DNA of 5,031 bases, taken from positions 11,213 through 16,243 of the forward strand of contig PMOF01000019.1 in NCBI GenBank assembly GCA_003162495.1, written 5' to 3'. A program made the translations under genes and the position numbers. Shown piece after piece: positions 1-5,031 of this stretch. How positions within the stretch are numbered: the first letter of the stretch is position 1; the number at the start of each line of letters is the position of its first letter. The notes beneath the pieces were generated by a model, which was given only the letters and a program-made list of their open reading frames with translations, made no database searches and was not told the DNA's origin. The DNA is from Acidobacteriaceae bacterium. GTDB lineage: Bacteria; Acidobacteriota; Terriglobia; Terriglobales; Acidobacteriaceae.

Positions 1-597
1 GCCCTTCTGCAGATCCGCCCCCATCTCTTCAGGAAAGTGAAACGCAGCCGGCATCACGCCCACCACGGTGTGAGCTTCGCCGCCGATCTTCACCACCTGT
101 CCCACAATGCCCGCATCGGCGTGGAAGCTCTGCCGCCACAGACCCTCTGACAGCAGCACCACCGACGGCCCGCCCGCCTGGCCTTCCGCATCAGTAAACG
201 TCCGGCCCAGCAAGGTCTTCGCGCCCAGCATGGAAAACAGATTGGTCGTCACCCGCGGCGCTACCACGCTCTGCGAGGTGTCCTGGCTCTCCAGCACGCT
301 CACATCCTCCGAGTAGCCCGCAACATCGTTCAACAGCCTCGACTGCGTGCGCACATCGCGATAATTCAACCAGGACGTGGTTGCGAAACCCGGCTTGGCG
401 CCTGCCGATCCGATATAAAGCAAACGGTCGGAGTGCACATAAGGCAGAGGCCGCAACAGCACACTCTCAATCACGGTGAAAATCGCCGTGTTGGCTCCCA
501 CGCCCAGCGCCAGGGTCAGAATGGCCAGCAGAGCGAGGCCCGGAGTCTTGAGCAATTGCCGCAACGCAAAGCGTAAGTCATAGAACAGTGTCTGCAT
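1..597 (-). CDS. ADOP-family ABC transporter permease (MacB-like), N-terminal part
   Basis: This is the first 199 codons of an inner-membrane permease of the ADOP type; the rest lies beyond the left edge, and family members usually run to about 800 residues or more. The start is the ATG at 597-595: a GGAGG sits 4 bases upstream and an in-frame TGA at 627-625 leaves no earlier ATG. Residues 1-20 form a short basic cytoplasmic lead (DLRFALRQLLKTPG). Residues 20-47 form the first membrane helix, with the family signature ALGVGANTAIF followed by VLLRPLPY. From about residue 55 onward comes the MacB-type periplasmic core domain, with recognisable blocks PRVTTNLFSMLGAKTLLGR (115-132), VVLLSEGLWRQSF (146-158) and VVGVMPAAFHFPE (178-190). 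Relatives are MacB/FtsX-like permeases without a fused ATPase; their substrates are mostly unknown, with efflux or envelope transport assumed. Genes of this type often follow a padR-type regulator, but here the upstream neighbour is a divergent unrelated gene. Family assignment is firm; the transported substrate cannot be told. Confidence 0.9.
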   Translation of the reverse strand, partial: MQTLFYDLRFALRQLLKTPGLALLAILTLALGVGANTAIFTVIESVLLRPLPYVHSDRLLYIGSAGAKPGFATTSWLNYRDVRTQSRLLNDVAGYSEDVSVLESQDTSQSVVAPRVTTNLFSMLGAKTLLGRTFTDAEGQAGGPSVVLLSEGLWRQSFHADAGIVGQVVKIGGEAHTVVGVMPAAFHFPEEMGADLQKG

Positions 598-601
598 AAA
601 G

Positions 602-606
602 CCTCC
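602..606 (-). promoter_or_regulatory. Ribosome binding site of the ADOP permease
   Basis: GGAGG on the minus strand lies 4 bases before the ATG at 597. The spacing is a little short but the core is perfect, and it fixes the start of the permease in the absence of any other in-frame ATG. Confidence 0.7.
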
Positions 607-626
607 GGGCGCACGAAGTTGTGTTC

Positions 627-632
627 ACTATA
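627..632 (-). promoter_or_regulatory. Candidate -10 element for the ADOP permease
   Basis: The minus strand reads TATAGT here, a 5 of 6 match to the sigma-70 -10 consensus in an otherwise GC-rich stretch. It would give a leader of roughly 20-25 bases ending in the GGAGG site. No good -35 hexamer is visible 16-18 bases upstream, so this is a weak or activator-dependent promoter if it is real. Confidence 0.35.
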
Positions 633-820
633 AAGCACTCTGGCCGCCAAAGCCGTCCGCCGCGCAAGCCTCTTCTTCTCAGGCAAATCCATGCCGTGAC
701 AAAGCCGCCGCTCCTGGCGTGTCTGTCCAAAATTGAAAGCCAGTGTTCGCAAATGAACATCGAGTTCGCATCCCGGAGCCGGCGTGATCGTCCTCTCCAG
801 CGGTCTCGCCGGGCGCTTTC

Positions 821-829
821 TGCTAGCAT
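821..829 (+). promoter_or_regulatory. Candidate extended -10 element for the small gene and oxidoreductase
   Basis: TGCTAGCAT combines an extended -10 TG dinucleotide with TAGCAT, which matches TATAAT at the first, second, fifth and sixth positions. Transcription would begin near 836, leaving only about 14 bases before the ATG at 850 and overlapping the GGAGA ribosome binding site, so the leader would be very short. A different candidate, TTGAAA at 733-738, has only a poor -10 partner. The prediction is tentative. Confidence 0.3.
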
Positions 830-835
830 CCCTTT

Positions 836-840
836 GGAGA
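836..840 (+). promoter_or_regulatory. Ribosome binding site deciding the start of the 74-residue protein
   Basis: GGAGA lies 9 bases before the ATG at 850. This supports 850 over the in-frame GTG at 784, which also has a GGAG (775-778) 5 bases upstream but would add 22 residues ahead of the charged, helical body of the protein. Confidence 0.55.
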
Positions 841-849
841 CTTTTCCGC

Positions 850-1074
850 ATGGACGCTCTAAACAGCGCGGGCCTTGGCGCCCGGCGCAATGAAGATATC
901 GCTCTCGATCTGCTCAAGTTTGTAGCCGGGACCACCGGCGTGGGCCGCCCCGCCGCCGGATCAACCGGCTTCAGCGGCGCCGCCTCGGCCAAACCGGAGG
1001 AGCATGTGACCCAACTGCTCGAACTCTACGGCCGCTGCCTCAAAGCCGTCGATGGCGACGAGGCTCGGAAATAG
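850..1074 (+). CDS. Small protein of unknown function (74 residues)
   Basis: I do not recognise a named family. The protein starts MDALNSAGLGARRNEDIALD. It then has a predicted helix (about residues 15-26, EDIALDLLKFVA), a central Gly/Ala/Ser-rich stretch (about 27-48) and a second amphipathic helix (about 50-68, HVTQLLELYGRCLKAV), ending in a charged tail. There is no signal peptide, membrane segment or obvious metal-binding pattern (one Cys, one His), so it is probably a small cytoplasmic helical protein. The start at 850 is chosen for its GGAGA site; a GTG at 784 is the alternative and would give 96 residues. It ends 14 bases before the oxidoreductase start in the same direction, which suggests co-transcription and perhaps a role as partner of that enzyme. 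That it is a real gene rests on the spacing, the ribosome binding site and protein-like composition, not on recognised homology. Confidence 0.65.
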   Translation: MDALNSAGLGARRNEDIALDLLKFVAGTTGVGRPAAGSTGFSGAASAKPEEHVTQLLELYGRCLKAVDGDEARK

Positions 1075-1088
1075 GCAGCGAGCCCATC

Positions 1089-2195
1089 GTGCGTGTCGCC
1101 GTTGCCGGGGCCGGCGCCTTTGGACGCAACCACCTCCGCGTTTATCGCGAGTTGGAAACCACCGGCCAGGGCGTTGTTCTGGTTGCGGCCGTGGAACCAG
1201 ACGCCGCCCGTGCCGCTGAGGCTGAAGCCAAATACTCCATCCCGGTCTTTTCCTCAGTGGAAGAATTGCTGGCCGCCGGTCTGAATCTTGACGCGGCCAC
1301 CGTCGCCGTTCCGACCGTACGCCATCATGCTGTAGCCTCGGCTCTGCTGGATGCGGGACTCGATCTGCTGGTGGAAAAGCCCCTGGCCGCGAACCTTGCC
1401 GAGGCCGACGATCTGATCCGGATTGCAGAAAAGGGCGGTGCCGGCAAAGGCCAACGCATCCTGCAGCCGGGTCACCTGGAGCGCTTCAACCCAGCGGTCC
1501 TCGCGATCCAGCCGCAACTGCGCCGGCCGATGTTTTTCGAGGCGCACCGGCTATCCGTGTTCACGCCCCGTTCCCTGGATGTGGACGTGGTGCTGGATCT
1601 GATGATTCACGATCTGGACATTGTGCTCACCTTTGCCAACTCACCGGTGAGCGAGGTGCGCGCCGTAGGATTGCCGATCCTGTCGCCCATGGTGGACATC
1701 GCCAACGTCCGCGTGGAGTTCGAATCCGGGTGCGTGGCCAACTTTACCGCCTCGCGCGTCTCTACCGAGCTGGTGCGCAAACTCCGCTTCTTTGAGCCTC
1801 GCCAGTATGTCTCCATCGACTATGCGCGGCAAGACCTGCTGGTCATTCGCGTCGAAGGCGGGGGCGGGGCCGGCGCCACTGGAAGTCTTCCACCGGAGAT
1901 CGCCGCAGCGATCGCGGCCGGCAAGGCAAACCCAGCTCTGCTGGCCAAATGGGCGGCAGCCGGCTCAACCGGACCGGGTCCCGGGCTTACGTTTGCCAAA
2001 CCAAGAGTCACGCCCGGCGAGCCGCTGCGCCTGGAGATCGAATCGTTCCTTGATTCGGTCCGCAACCGCCGCGAACCCCGCGTGACCGCGCGCCAGGGCC
2101 GCGATGCGCTGGCGCTGGCGCTGGAGATTCAAGTCTCCATGGTCACACATGCTCATCGGGCGGGCCTCGAGGATTTTTTCGCGCCGGGCGCGTAG
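1089..2195 (+). CDS. Gfo/Idh/MocA-family oxidoreductase, GnnA-like (UDP-sugar 3-dehydrogenase type)
   Basis: A 368-residue cytoplasmic NAD(P)-dependent sugar dehydrogenase. It starts at GTG 1089, 14 bases after the upstream stop; there is only a weak AGGCAG at 1073-1078, so translation may be coupled. The N-terminal Rossmann domain has the dinucleotide motif GAGAFG (7-12), an acidic end to the second strand (E36), PTVRHH (75-80) and the family's EKP signature with its conserved lysine (96-98). The C-terminal domain has GHLERFNPA (128-136) and DLMIHDLD (170-177), where H174 is the expected catalytic histidine. The GHxERFNPA and HDLD blocks recall the subgroup that includes GnnA, which oxidises UDP-GlcNAc at C3 before amination by GnnB for 3-amino lipid A. 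No gnnB, lpxA or lpxB lies in the window, so the substrate is an inference. Residues about 257-302 form a Gly/Ala/Pro-rich insert before the closing helices (EPLRLEIESF, then ALALALEI at 340-347). Family call is firm; GnnA-like function is moderate. Confidence 0.88.
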   Translation: MRVAVAGAGAFGRNHLRVYRELETTGQGVVLVAAVEPDAARAAEAEAKYSIPVFSSVEELLAAGLNLDAATVAVPTVRHHAVASALLDAGLDLLVEKPLAANLAEADDLIRIAEKGGAGKGQRILQPGHLERFNPAVLAIQPQLRRPMFFEAHRLSVFTPRSLDVDVVLDLMIHDLDIVLTFANSPVSEVRAVGLPILSPMVDIANVRVEFESGCVANFTASRVSTELVRKLRFFEPRQYVSIDYARQDLLVIRVEGGGGAGATGSLPPEIAAAIAAGKANPALLAKWAAAGSTGPGPGLTFAKPRVTPGEPLRLEIESFLDSVRNRREPRVTARQGRDALALALEIQVSMVTHAHRAGLEDFFAPGA

Positions 2196-2210
2196 CAACT
2201 CATTCGCGCC

Positions 2211-2228
2211 AATCGGAATAAACCGATT
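2211..2228. repeat. Inverted repeat downstream of the oxidoreductase gene
   Basis: Perfect 6-base arms AATCGG and CCGATT surround a 6-base AATAAA centre, 15 bases after the oxidoreductase stop. It could be a weak terminator stem, although it lacks a run of T after it, or a regulator binding site for the GH3 gene. The right arm with its flank, AAACCGATTT (2220-2229), resembles the AAnCGnTT core of LacI-family operators. Function is unproven. Confidence 0.4.
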
Positions 2229-2232
2229 TGCT

Positions 2233-2249
2233 ATTGGAAAGAATCCAAT
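2233..2249. repeat. Second inverted repeat between the oxidoreductase and GH3 genes
   Basis: Perfect 6-base arms ATTGGA and TCCAAT flank the 5-base centre AAGAA. It lies 4 bases after the previous inverted repeat and 12 bases before the candidate -35 element. The stem is AT-rich and has no T tract, so a protein binding site is at least as likely as a terminator. Confidence 0.4.
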
Positions 2250-2261
2250 GTGTCGCCCCGC

Positions 2262-2291
2262 TTGACAGCGCCTTCCCGCGACAATTAGGGT
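2262..2291 (+). promoter_or_regulatory. Candidate sigma-70-type promoter of the GH3 gene
   Basis: A perfect TTGACA -35 hexamer (2262-2267) is followed after 18 bases by TAGGGT (2286-2291), which keeps the three most conserved -10 positions (first T, second A, last T). Transcription would start near 2298, giving a leader of about 70 bases. The -35 is striking in this GC-rich region; the -10 is poor, which fits a regulated promoter. It gives the GH3 gene a start independent of the upstream pair. Confidence 0.45.
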
Positions 2292-2299
2292 TGGCAACC
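2289..2299. promoter_or_regulatory. Candidate operator palindrome at the GH3 promoter
   Basis: GGTTG, one central base, then CAACC form a perfect 11-base palindrome that overlaps the candidate -10 element and the predicted transcription start. That is a typical place for repressor binding. The GTTGGC of its left side also pairs with GCCAAC at 2309-2314, so a small leader hairpin is the alternative reading. Confidence 0.3.
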
Positions 2300-2355
2300 G
2301 GGAAGCAGGCCAACATCGCGCAGCGACAAAAGCGCTGAGACTTTGAGGCCGCGTG

Positions 2356-2361
2356 TGAGGA
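2356..2361 (+). promoter_or_regulatory. Ribosome binding site of the GH3 gene
   Basis: TGAGGA lies 5 bases before the ATG at 2367 and immediately precedes a well-formed signal peptide, which supports this start. Confidence 0.65.
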
Positions 2362-2366
2362 ATCGG

Positions 2367-5031
2367 ATGACCAACCTAGGATTGCGAATTGTAACGGCAG
2401 CATTGACATTTTGTGGAACGGCCTGGTTGGCCGGGGCGCAGGACGCCCCCAAGTCGGTGGACGCCAAGCCCGCGTATCTTGACCCCAGCCTGCCTGCTGA
2501 GCAGCGCGCAGCGGACCTGGTGCAGAGGATGACGCTCGATGAGAAGGCCACGCAGCTTTTGAATCAGGCACGGGCCATTCCGCGGCTTAACGTGCCCGCC
2601 TATGACTGGTGGAGCGAAGCGCTGCACGGTGTGGCGGTGAATGGAACCACGGAGTTTCCTGAGCCGATTGGACTGGCTGCCACCTTCGATCCGGCGAACA
2701 TCCATCAAATGGCCATCGCGATCAGCACCGAAGGGCGCATCAAGCATGCGCAGGATATGCGCGCCGGACATAGCAACATCTTCGAGGGCCTGGACTTCTG
2801 GGCGCCCAACATCAACATCTTTCGCGATCCGCGCTGGGGCCGCGGCCAGGAGACCTATGGCGAAGACCCATTTCTGACGGCGCATATGGGTGTCGCCTTT
2901 GTGACCGGGATGCAAGGAGACGATCCGCACTACTATCGGGTCATCTCCACGCCCAAGCATTTTGCGGTGCACAGCGGACCTGAGTCCACGCGTCATATGG
3001 CCGACGTGACGGTGAGCAAGCACGATGAGATAGACACCTATCTGCCTGCTTTTCGCGCTACGGTCACTGAGGGCAACGCCGGTTCGGTGATGTGCGCCTA
3101 TAACGACATCAACGGCCAGCCCGCATGCGCCAATCAGTTTCTACTTCAGGATCAACTGCGAGGCAAGTGGGGCTTTAAAGGCTACGTGGTGTCGGATTGC
3201 GGCGCCGTCACCGACATTTTCAACGGACATCACTTCACGAAATCCCAGCCGGAAGCATCCGCGATTAGCCTGCAGCGAGGCATGGACAACGAATGCGGAG
3301 ACTTCTTCGCCAAGGTGACGGACGATCACGACTACAAACCTTATCTCGATGCCGTCAAGCAGGGTTTTCTGAAGGAAAGCGACATCGATGCCTCCCTCAC
3401 GCGGCTGTTTACTGCGCGCATGAAGCTGGGCATGTTTGATCCGCCGGATATGGTGCCCTACAACAAGATTGACGAGAAGGAACTGGACAGCCGGGAACAT
3501 CGCGCCATGGCCCGCAAGCTGGCGAACGAGTCCATGGTCCTGCTCAAGAACGACGGCACACTGCCGCTTAAGACCTCCGGCATCAAAATCGCTGTCGTCG
3601 GCCCGCTGGCCGACCAGACCAAGGTTCTGCTGGGCAATTACAACGGCATTCCCACACATACGGTTTCGATACTCGAGGGGCTTAAGAACGAGTTCCCGGG
3701 AGCAACCATCAACTATGTTTCTGGCACGCAGTTCCTGGGCAAAGAAGCTTCGCCTGTTCCCACCGCATTGCTCACCGCCGATGGCAAGCCGGGCGCTAAA
3801 GCCACCTATACCAAGCTGGACATGGCCAGAGCCATGGATCCGAATTACAAGCCCGCTGTCCTTGCGACCCGCATCGAGCCGGGCATCGATGTATCGGCCG
3901 GGCCGTTACCCGCGGAAGTGGCGAACGTGCAGCCGATAGGCGTGCGCTGGGAGGCGACACTTACTCCGACTGAGAGTGGCGATTACAGCCTGGGCGTTGA
4001 AGGGCAGGGATATCTCCGTCTTTCGCTGGACGGGAAGCCGGTCACTTCGGCCTATAATCCCAGTGGCGTTGACGCCAAATTGGGCCGCACACACCTTGAG
4101 AGCGGCAAGAGATATCAGCTGGTGATGGAATACTACGAGATCGAGAGCGCCAAACCGGCGGCCCGGCTGGTGTGGTCGAAAGTTGACCTGCGCCCGAAGC
4201 CGGAGGCCATTGCCGCAGCTAAAAACGCCGACGTGGTGGTGGCCGTGGTGGGCATTACCAGCGAACTGGAAGGGGAAGAGATGGACGTGACCGAGCCCGG
4301 CTTCAAGGGCGGCGACCGCACCAGCCTCGACCTGCCTAAACCGGAGCAGGATCTGCTTGAGGCCGTGGCCGCGACAGGCAAGCCGCTGGTGGTGGTGCTC
4401 ACCAACGGCAGCGCCATGGGCGTGAACTGGGCCAAAGCCCACGCCAACGCCATCGTCGACGCCTGGTATCCGGGCGAAGAGGGCGGCGCCGCCGTGGCCG
4501 AGACGTTGAGCGGCCGCAACAACCCGGCCGGCCGCCTGCCGGTGACTTTCTATACCGATGTAAGTCAGTTGCCGCCCTTCGAAGATTACTCGATGAAAGG
4601 CCGGACTTATCGCTACTTCGAAGGGACGCCGCTTTTTCCTTTCGGATACGGCCTGAGTTATACCACCTTCAGTTACAGCGGACTTACGGTTCCCAGCGTC
4701 GCGGTGGATGCAGGCAGTCCGGTGGTTGCCGAGGTCAATGTAACCAATACCGGCCATCGCGCGGGCGACGAGGTGGCCCAGCTCTATCTGGAATTTCCCG
4801 CGGTTCCCGGCGCGCCGCTGCGCGCGTTGCGCGGCTTCCAGCGAATTCACCTGGATGCCGGCGCATCCCAGAAAGTGCGGTTTGAATTGAAACCACGAGA
4901 CCTGAGCATGGTGACGGAAGCCGGTGAGCCCATCATCGCCGAAGGCCGCTATGTGGTTTCGGTGGGCGGTGGTCAGCCGCATACCGGCGTACAAGTGCTA
5001 AGCGGGACCTTCAACGTGAAGGGCAATTTAA
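2367..5031 (+). CDS. Secreted GH3 beta-glycosidase with PA14 insert (beta-xylosidase/beta-glucosidase type), 3' end cut
   Basis: 888 codons are visible and no stop is reached. The ATG at 2367 follows TGAGGA by 5 bases and opens a Sec signal peptide (R7, hydrophobic core 8-22, cleavage likely after AGA at 22-24). The first catalytic domain is a TIM barrel (about 40-360) with WWSEALHGV (81-89), RDPRWGRGQETYGEDP (153-168), PKHFAVHSGPE (196-206) and VVSDCGAV (274-281), where D277 is the expected nucleophile. The second alpha/beta domain starts near 385 (ANESMVLLKNDGTLPL) and is interrupted by a PA14 domain (about 468-605). It resumes with EGEEM (635-639), where the acid/base glutamate is expected, GGDRTSLDLP (648-657) and FPFGYGLSYTTF (757-768). 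A fibronectin III-like domain (about 785-868) closes the protein. Enzymes of this type cleave non-reducing terminal beta-linked xylose, glucose or arabinose in the periplasm or outside the cell. WWSEALHGV and AVHSGPE resemble the xylosidase-type branch, but the sugar preference is not settled by sequence. Confidence 0.96.
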   Translation, partial: MTNLGLRIVTAALTFCGTAWLAGAQDAPKSVDAKPAYLDPSLPAEQRAADLVQRMTLDEKATQLLNQARAIPRLNVPAYDWWSEALHGVAVNGTTEFPEPIGLAATFDPANIHQMAIAISTEGRIKHAQDMRAGHSNIFEGLDFWAPNINIFRDPRWGRGQETYGEDPFLTAHMGVAFVTGMQGDDPHYYRVISTPKHFAVHSGPESTRHMADVTVSKHDEIDTYLPAFRATVTEGNAGSVMCAYNDINGQPACANQFLLQDQLRGKWGFKGYVVSDCGAVTDIFNGHHFTKSQPEASAISLQRGMDNECGDFFAKVTDDHDYKPYLDAVKQGFLKESDIDASLTRLFTARMKLGMFDPPDMVPYNKIDEKELDSREHRAMARKLANESMVLLKNDGTLPLKTSGIKIAVVGPLADQTKVLLGNYNGIPTHTVSILEGLKNEFPGATINYVSGTQFLGKEASPVPTALLTADGKPGAKATYTKLDMARAMDPNYKPAVLATRIEPGIDVSAGPLPAEVANVQPIGVRWEATLTPTESGDYSLGVEGQGYLRLSLDGKPVTSAYNPSGVDAKLGRTHLESGKRYQLVMEYYEIESAKPAARLVWSKVDLRPKPEAIAAAKNADVVVAVVGITSELEGEEMDVTEPGFKGGDRTSLDLPKPEQDLLEAVAATGKPLVVVLTNGSAMGVNWAKAHANAIVDAWYPGEEGGAAVAETLSGRNNPAGRLPVTFYTDVSQLPPFEDYSMKGRTYRYFEGTPLFPFGYGLSYTTFSYSGLTVPSVAVDAGSPVVAEVNVTNTGHRAGDEVAQLYLEFPAVPGAPLRALRGFQRIHLDAGASQKVRFELKPRDLSMVTEAGEPIIAEGRYVVSVGGGQPHTGVQVLSGTFNVKGNL

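Noticed and set aside
621..893. A 90-codon plus-strand open frame in the intergenic region.
   Set aside because: It has low-complexity Arg/Ser/Pro-rich composition, overlaps the better supported small gene in another frame, and lies across the permease promoter candidate.
516..992. A 158-codon minus-strand open frame spanning the divergent intergenic region.
   Set aside because: It is out of frame with the clearly real permease and overlaps both that gene and the small plus-strand gene. Its Arg/Ala/Pro-rich composition is typical of a shadow frame.
2106..2123. Three tandem copies of GCGCTG.
   Set aside because: They encode the Ala-Leu repeats of a conserved C-terminal helix (residues 340-345) of the oxidoreductase, so protein coding explains them without a repeat element.
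2321..2337. CAGCG/CGCTG inverted repeat in the GH3 leader.
   Set aside because: Arms of only 5 bases with a 7-base loop in GC-rich sequence are expected by chance; there is no T tract and no known riboswitch or attenuator pattern.
2367..2438. Lipoprotein signal peptide for the GH3 enzyme, because of Cys16.
   Set aside because: The residues before Cys16 (LTF) do not fit a lipobox, which needs a small residue at -1; AGA at 22-24 is a good signal peptidase I site instead.
2376..3023. A 215-codon minus-strand open frame opposite the GH3 N-terminal half.
   Set aside because: It overlaps the signal peptide and conserved barrel motifs of GH3, matches no family I recognise, and is best explained as a codon-bias shadow.
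3906..4994. A 362-codon open frame on the minus strand opposite the 3' half of the GH3 gene.
   Set aside because: The translated product is rich in His, Arg and Ala without recognisable domains and lies wholly opposite conserved PA14, second catalytic and fibronectin III-like domains of GH3. Long antisense frames are common in GC-rich genes.

Overview
The window looks like ordinary chromosome from a GC-rich member of the phylum Acidobacteriota. The strongest pointer is the partial gene at the left edge, whose product has the hallmark N-terminus of the ADOP (acidobacterial duplicated orphan permease) family. The neighbouring UDP-sugar dehydrogenase-like gene and the secreted plant-polysaccharide glycosidase fit a soil acidobacterium, but this lineage assignment is inference from protein families.

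Layout. Positions 1-597 (minus strand) hold the first 199 codons of an ADOP/MacB-type permease that runs off the left edge. Positions 598-849 are a 252-base divergent intergenic region with candidate promoters on both strands and no convincing gene. On the plus strand, 850-1074 encodes a 74-residue protein of unknown function, followed after 14 bases by a Gfo/Idh/MocA-family NAD(P)-dependent oxidoreductase (1089-2195, GTG start) that resembles the GnnA-like UDP-sugar 3-dehydrogenases. These two are probably co-transcribed. Positions 2196-2366 are a 171-base intergenic region with three short inverted repeats and a good -35 element. From 2367 to the right edge lies a secreted glycoside hydrolase family 3 enzyme (888 complete codons visible) with a PA14 domain inserted in its second catalytic domain. 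No stop codon is reached, but the visible protein already covers every expected domain, so only a few residues are probably missing.

How the genes relate. The oxidoreductase probably acts on a nucleotide sugar in the cytoplasm (envelope glycan or lipid A precursor chemistry is the best guess). The GH3 enzyme probably works in the periplasm or outside the cell on beta-xylosides, beta-glucosides or arabinosides from plant material. The permease may be an envelope export or lipoprotein-handling type protein. There is no clear pathway joining all three; they look like three transcription units that happen to be adjacent. I found no RNA gene, mobile element, CRISPR array or evidence of a new multi-gene system. 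The most interesting material is regulatory: the inverted repeats in front of the GH3 gene, plus an unusual Gly/Ala/Pro-rich insert in the oxidoreductase.
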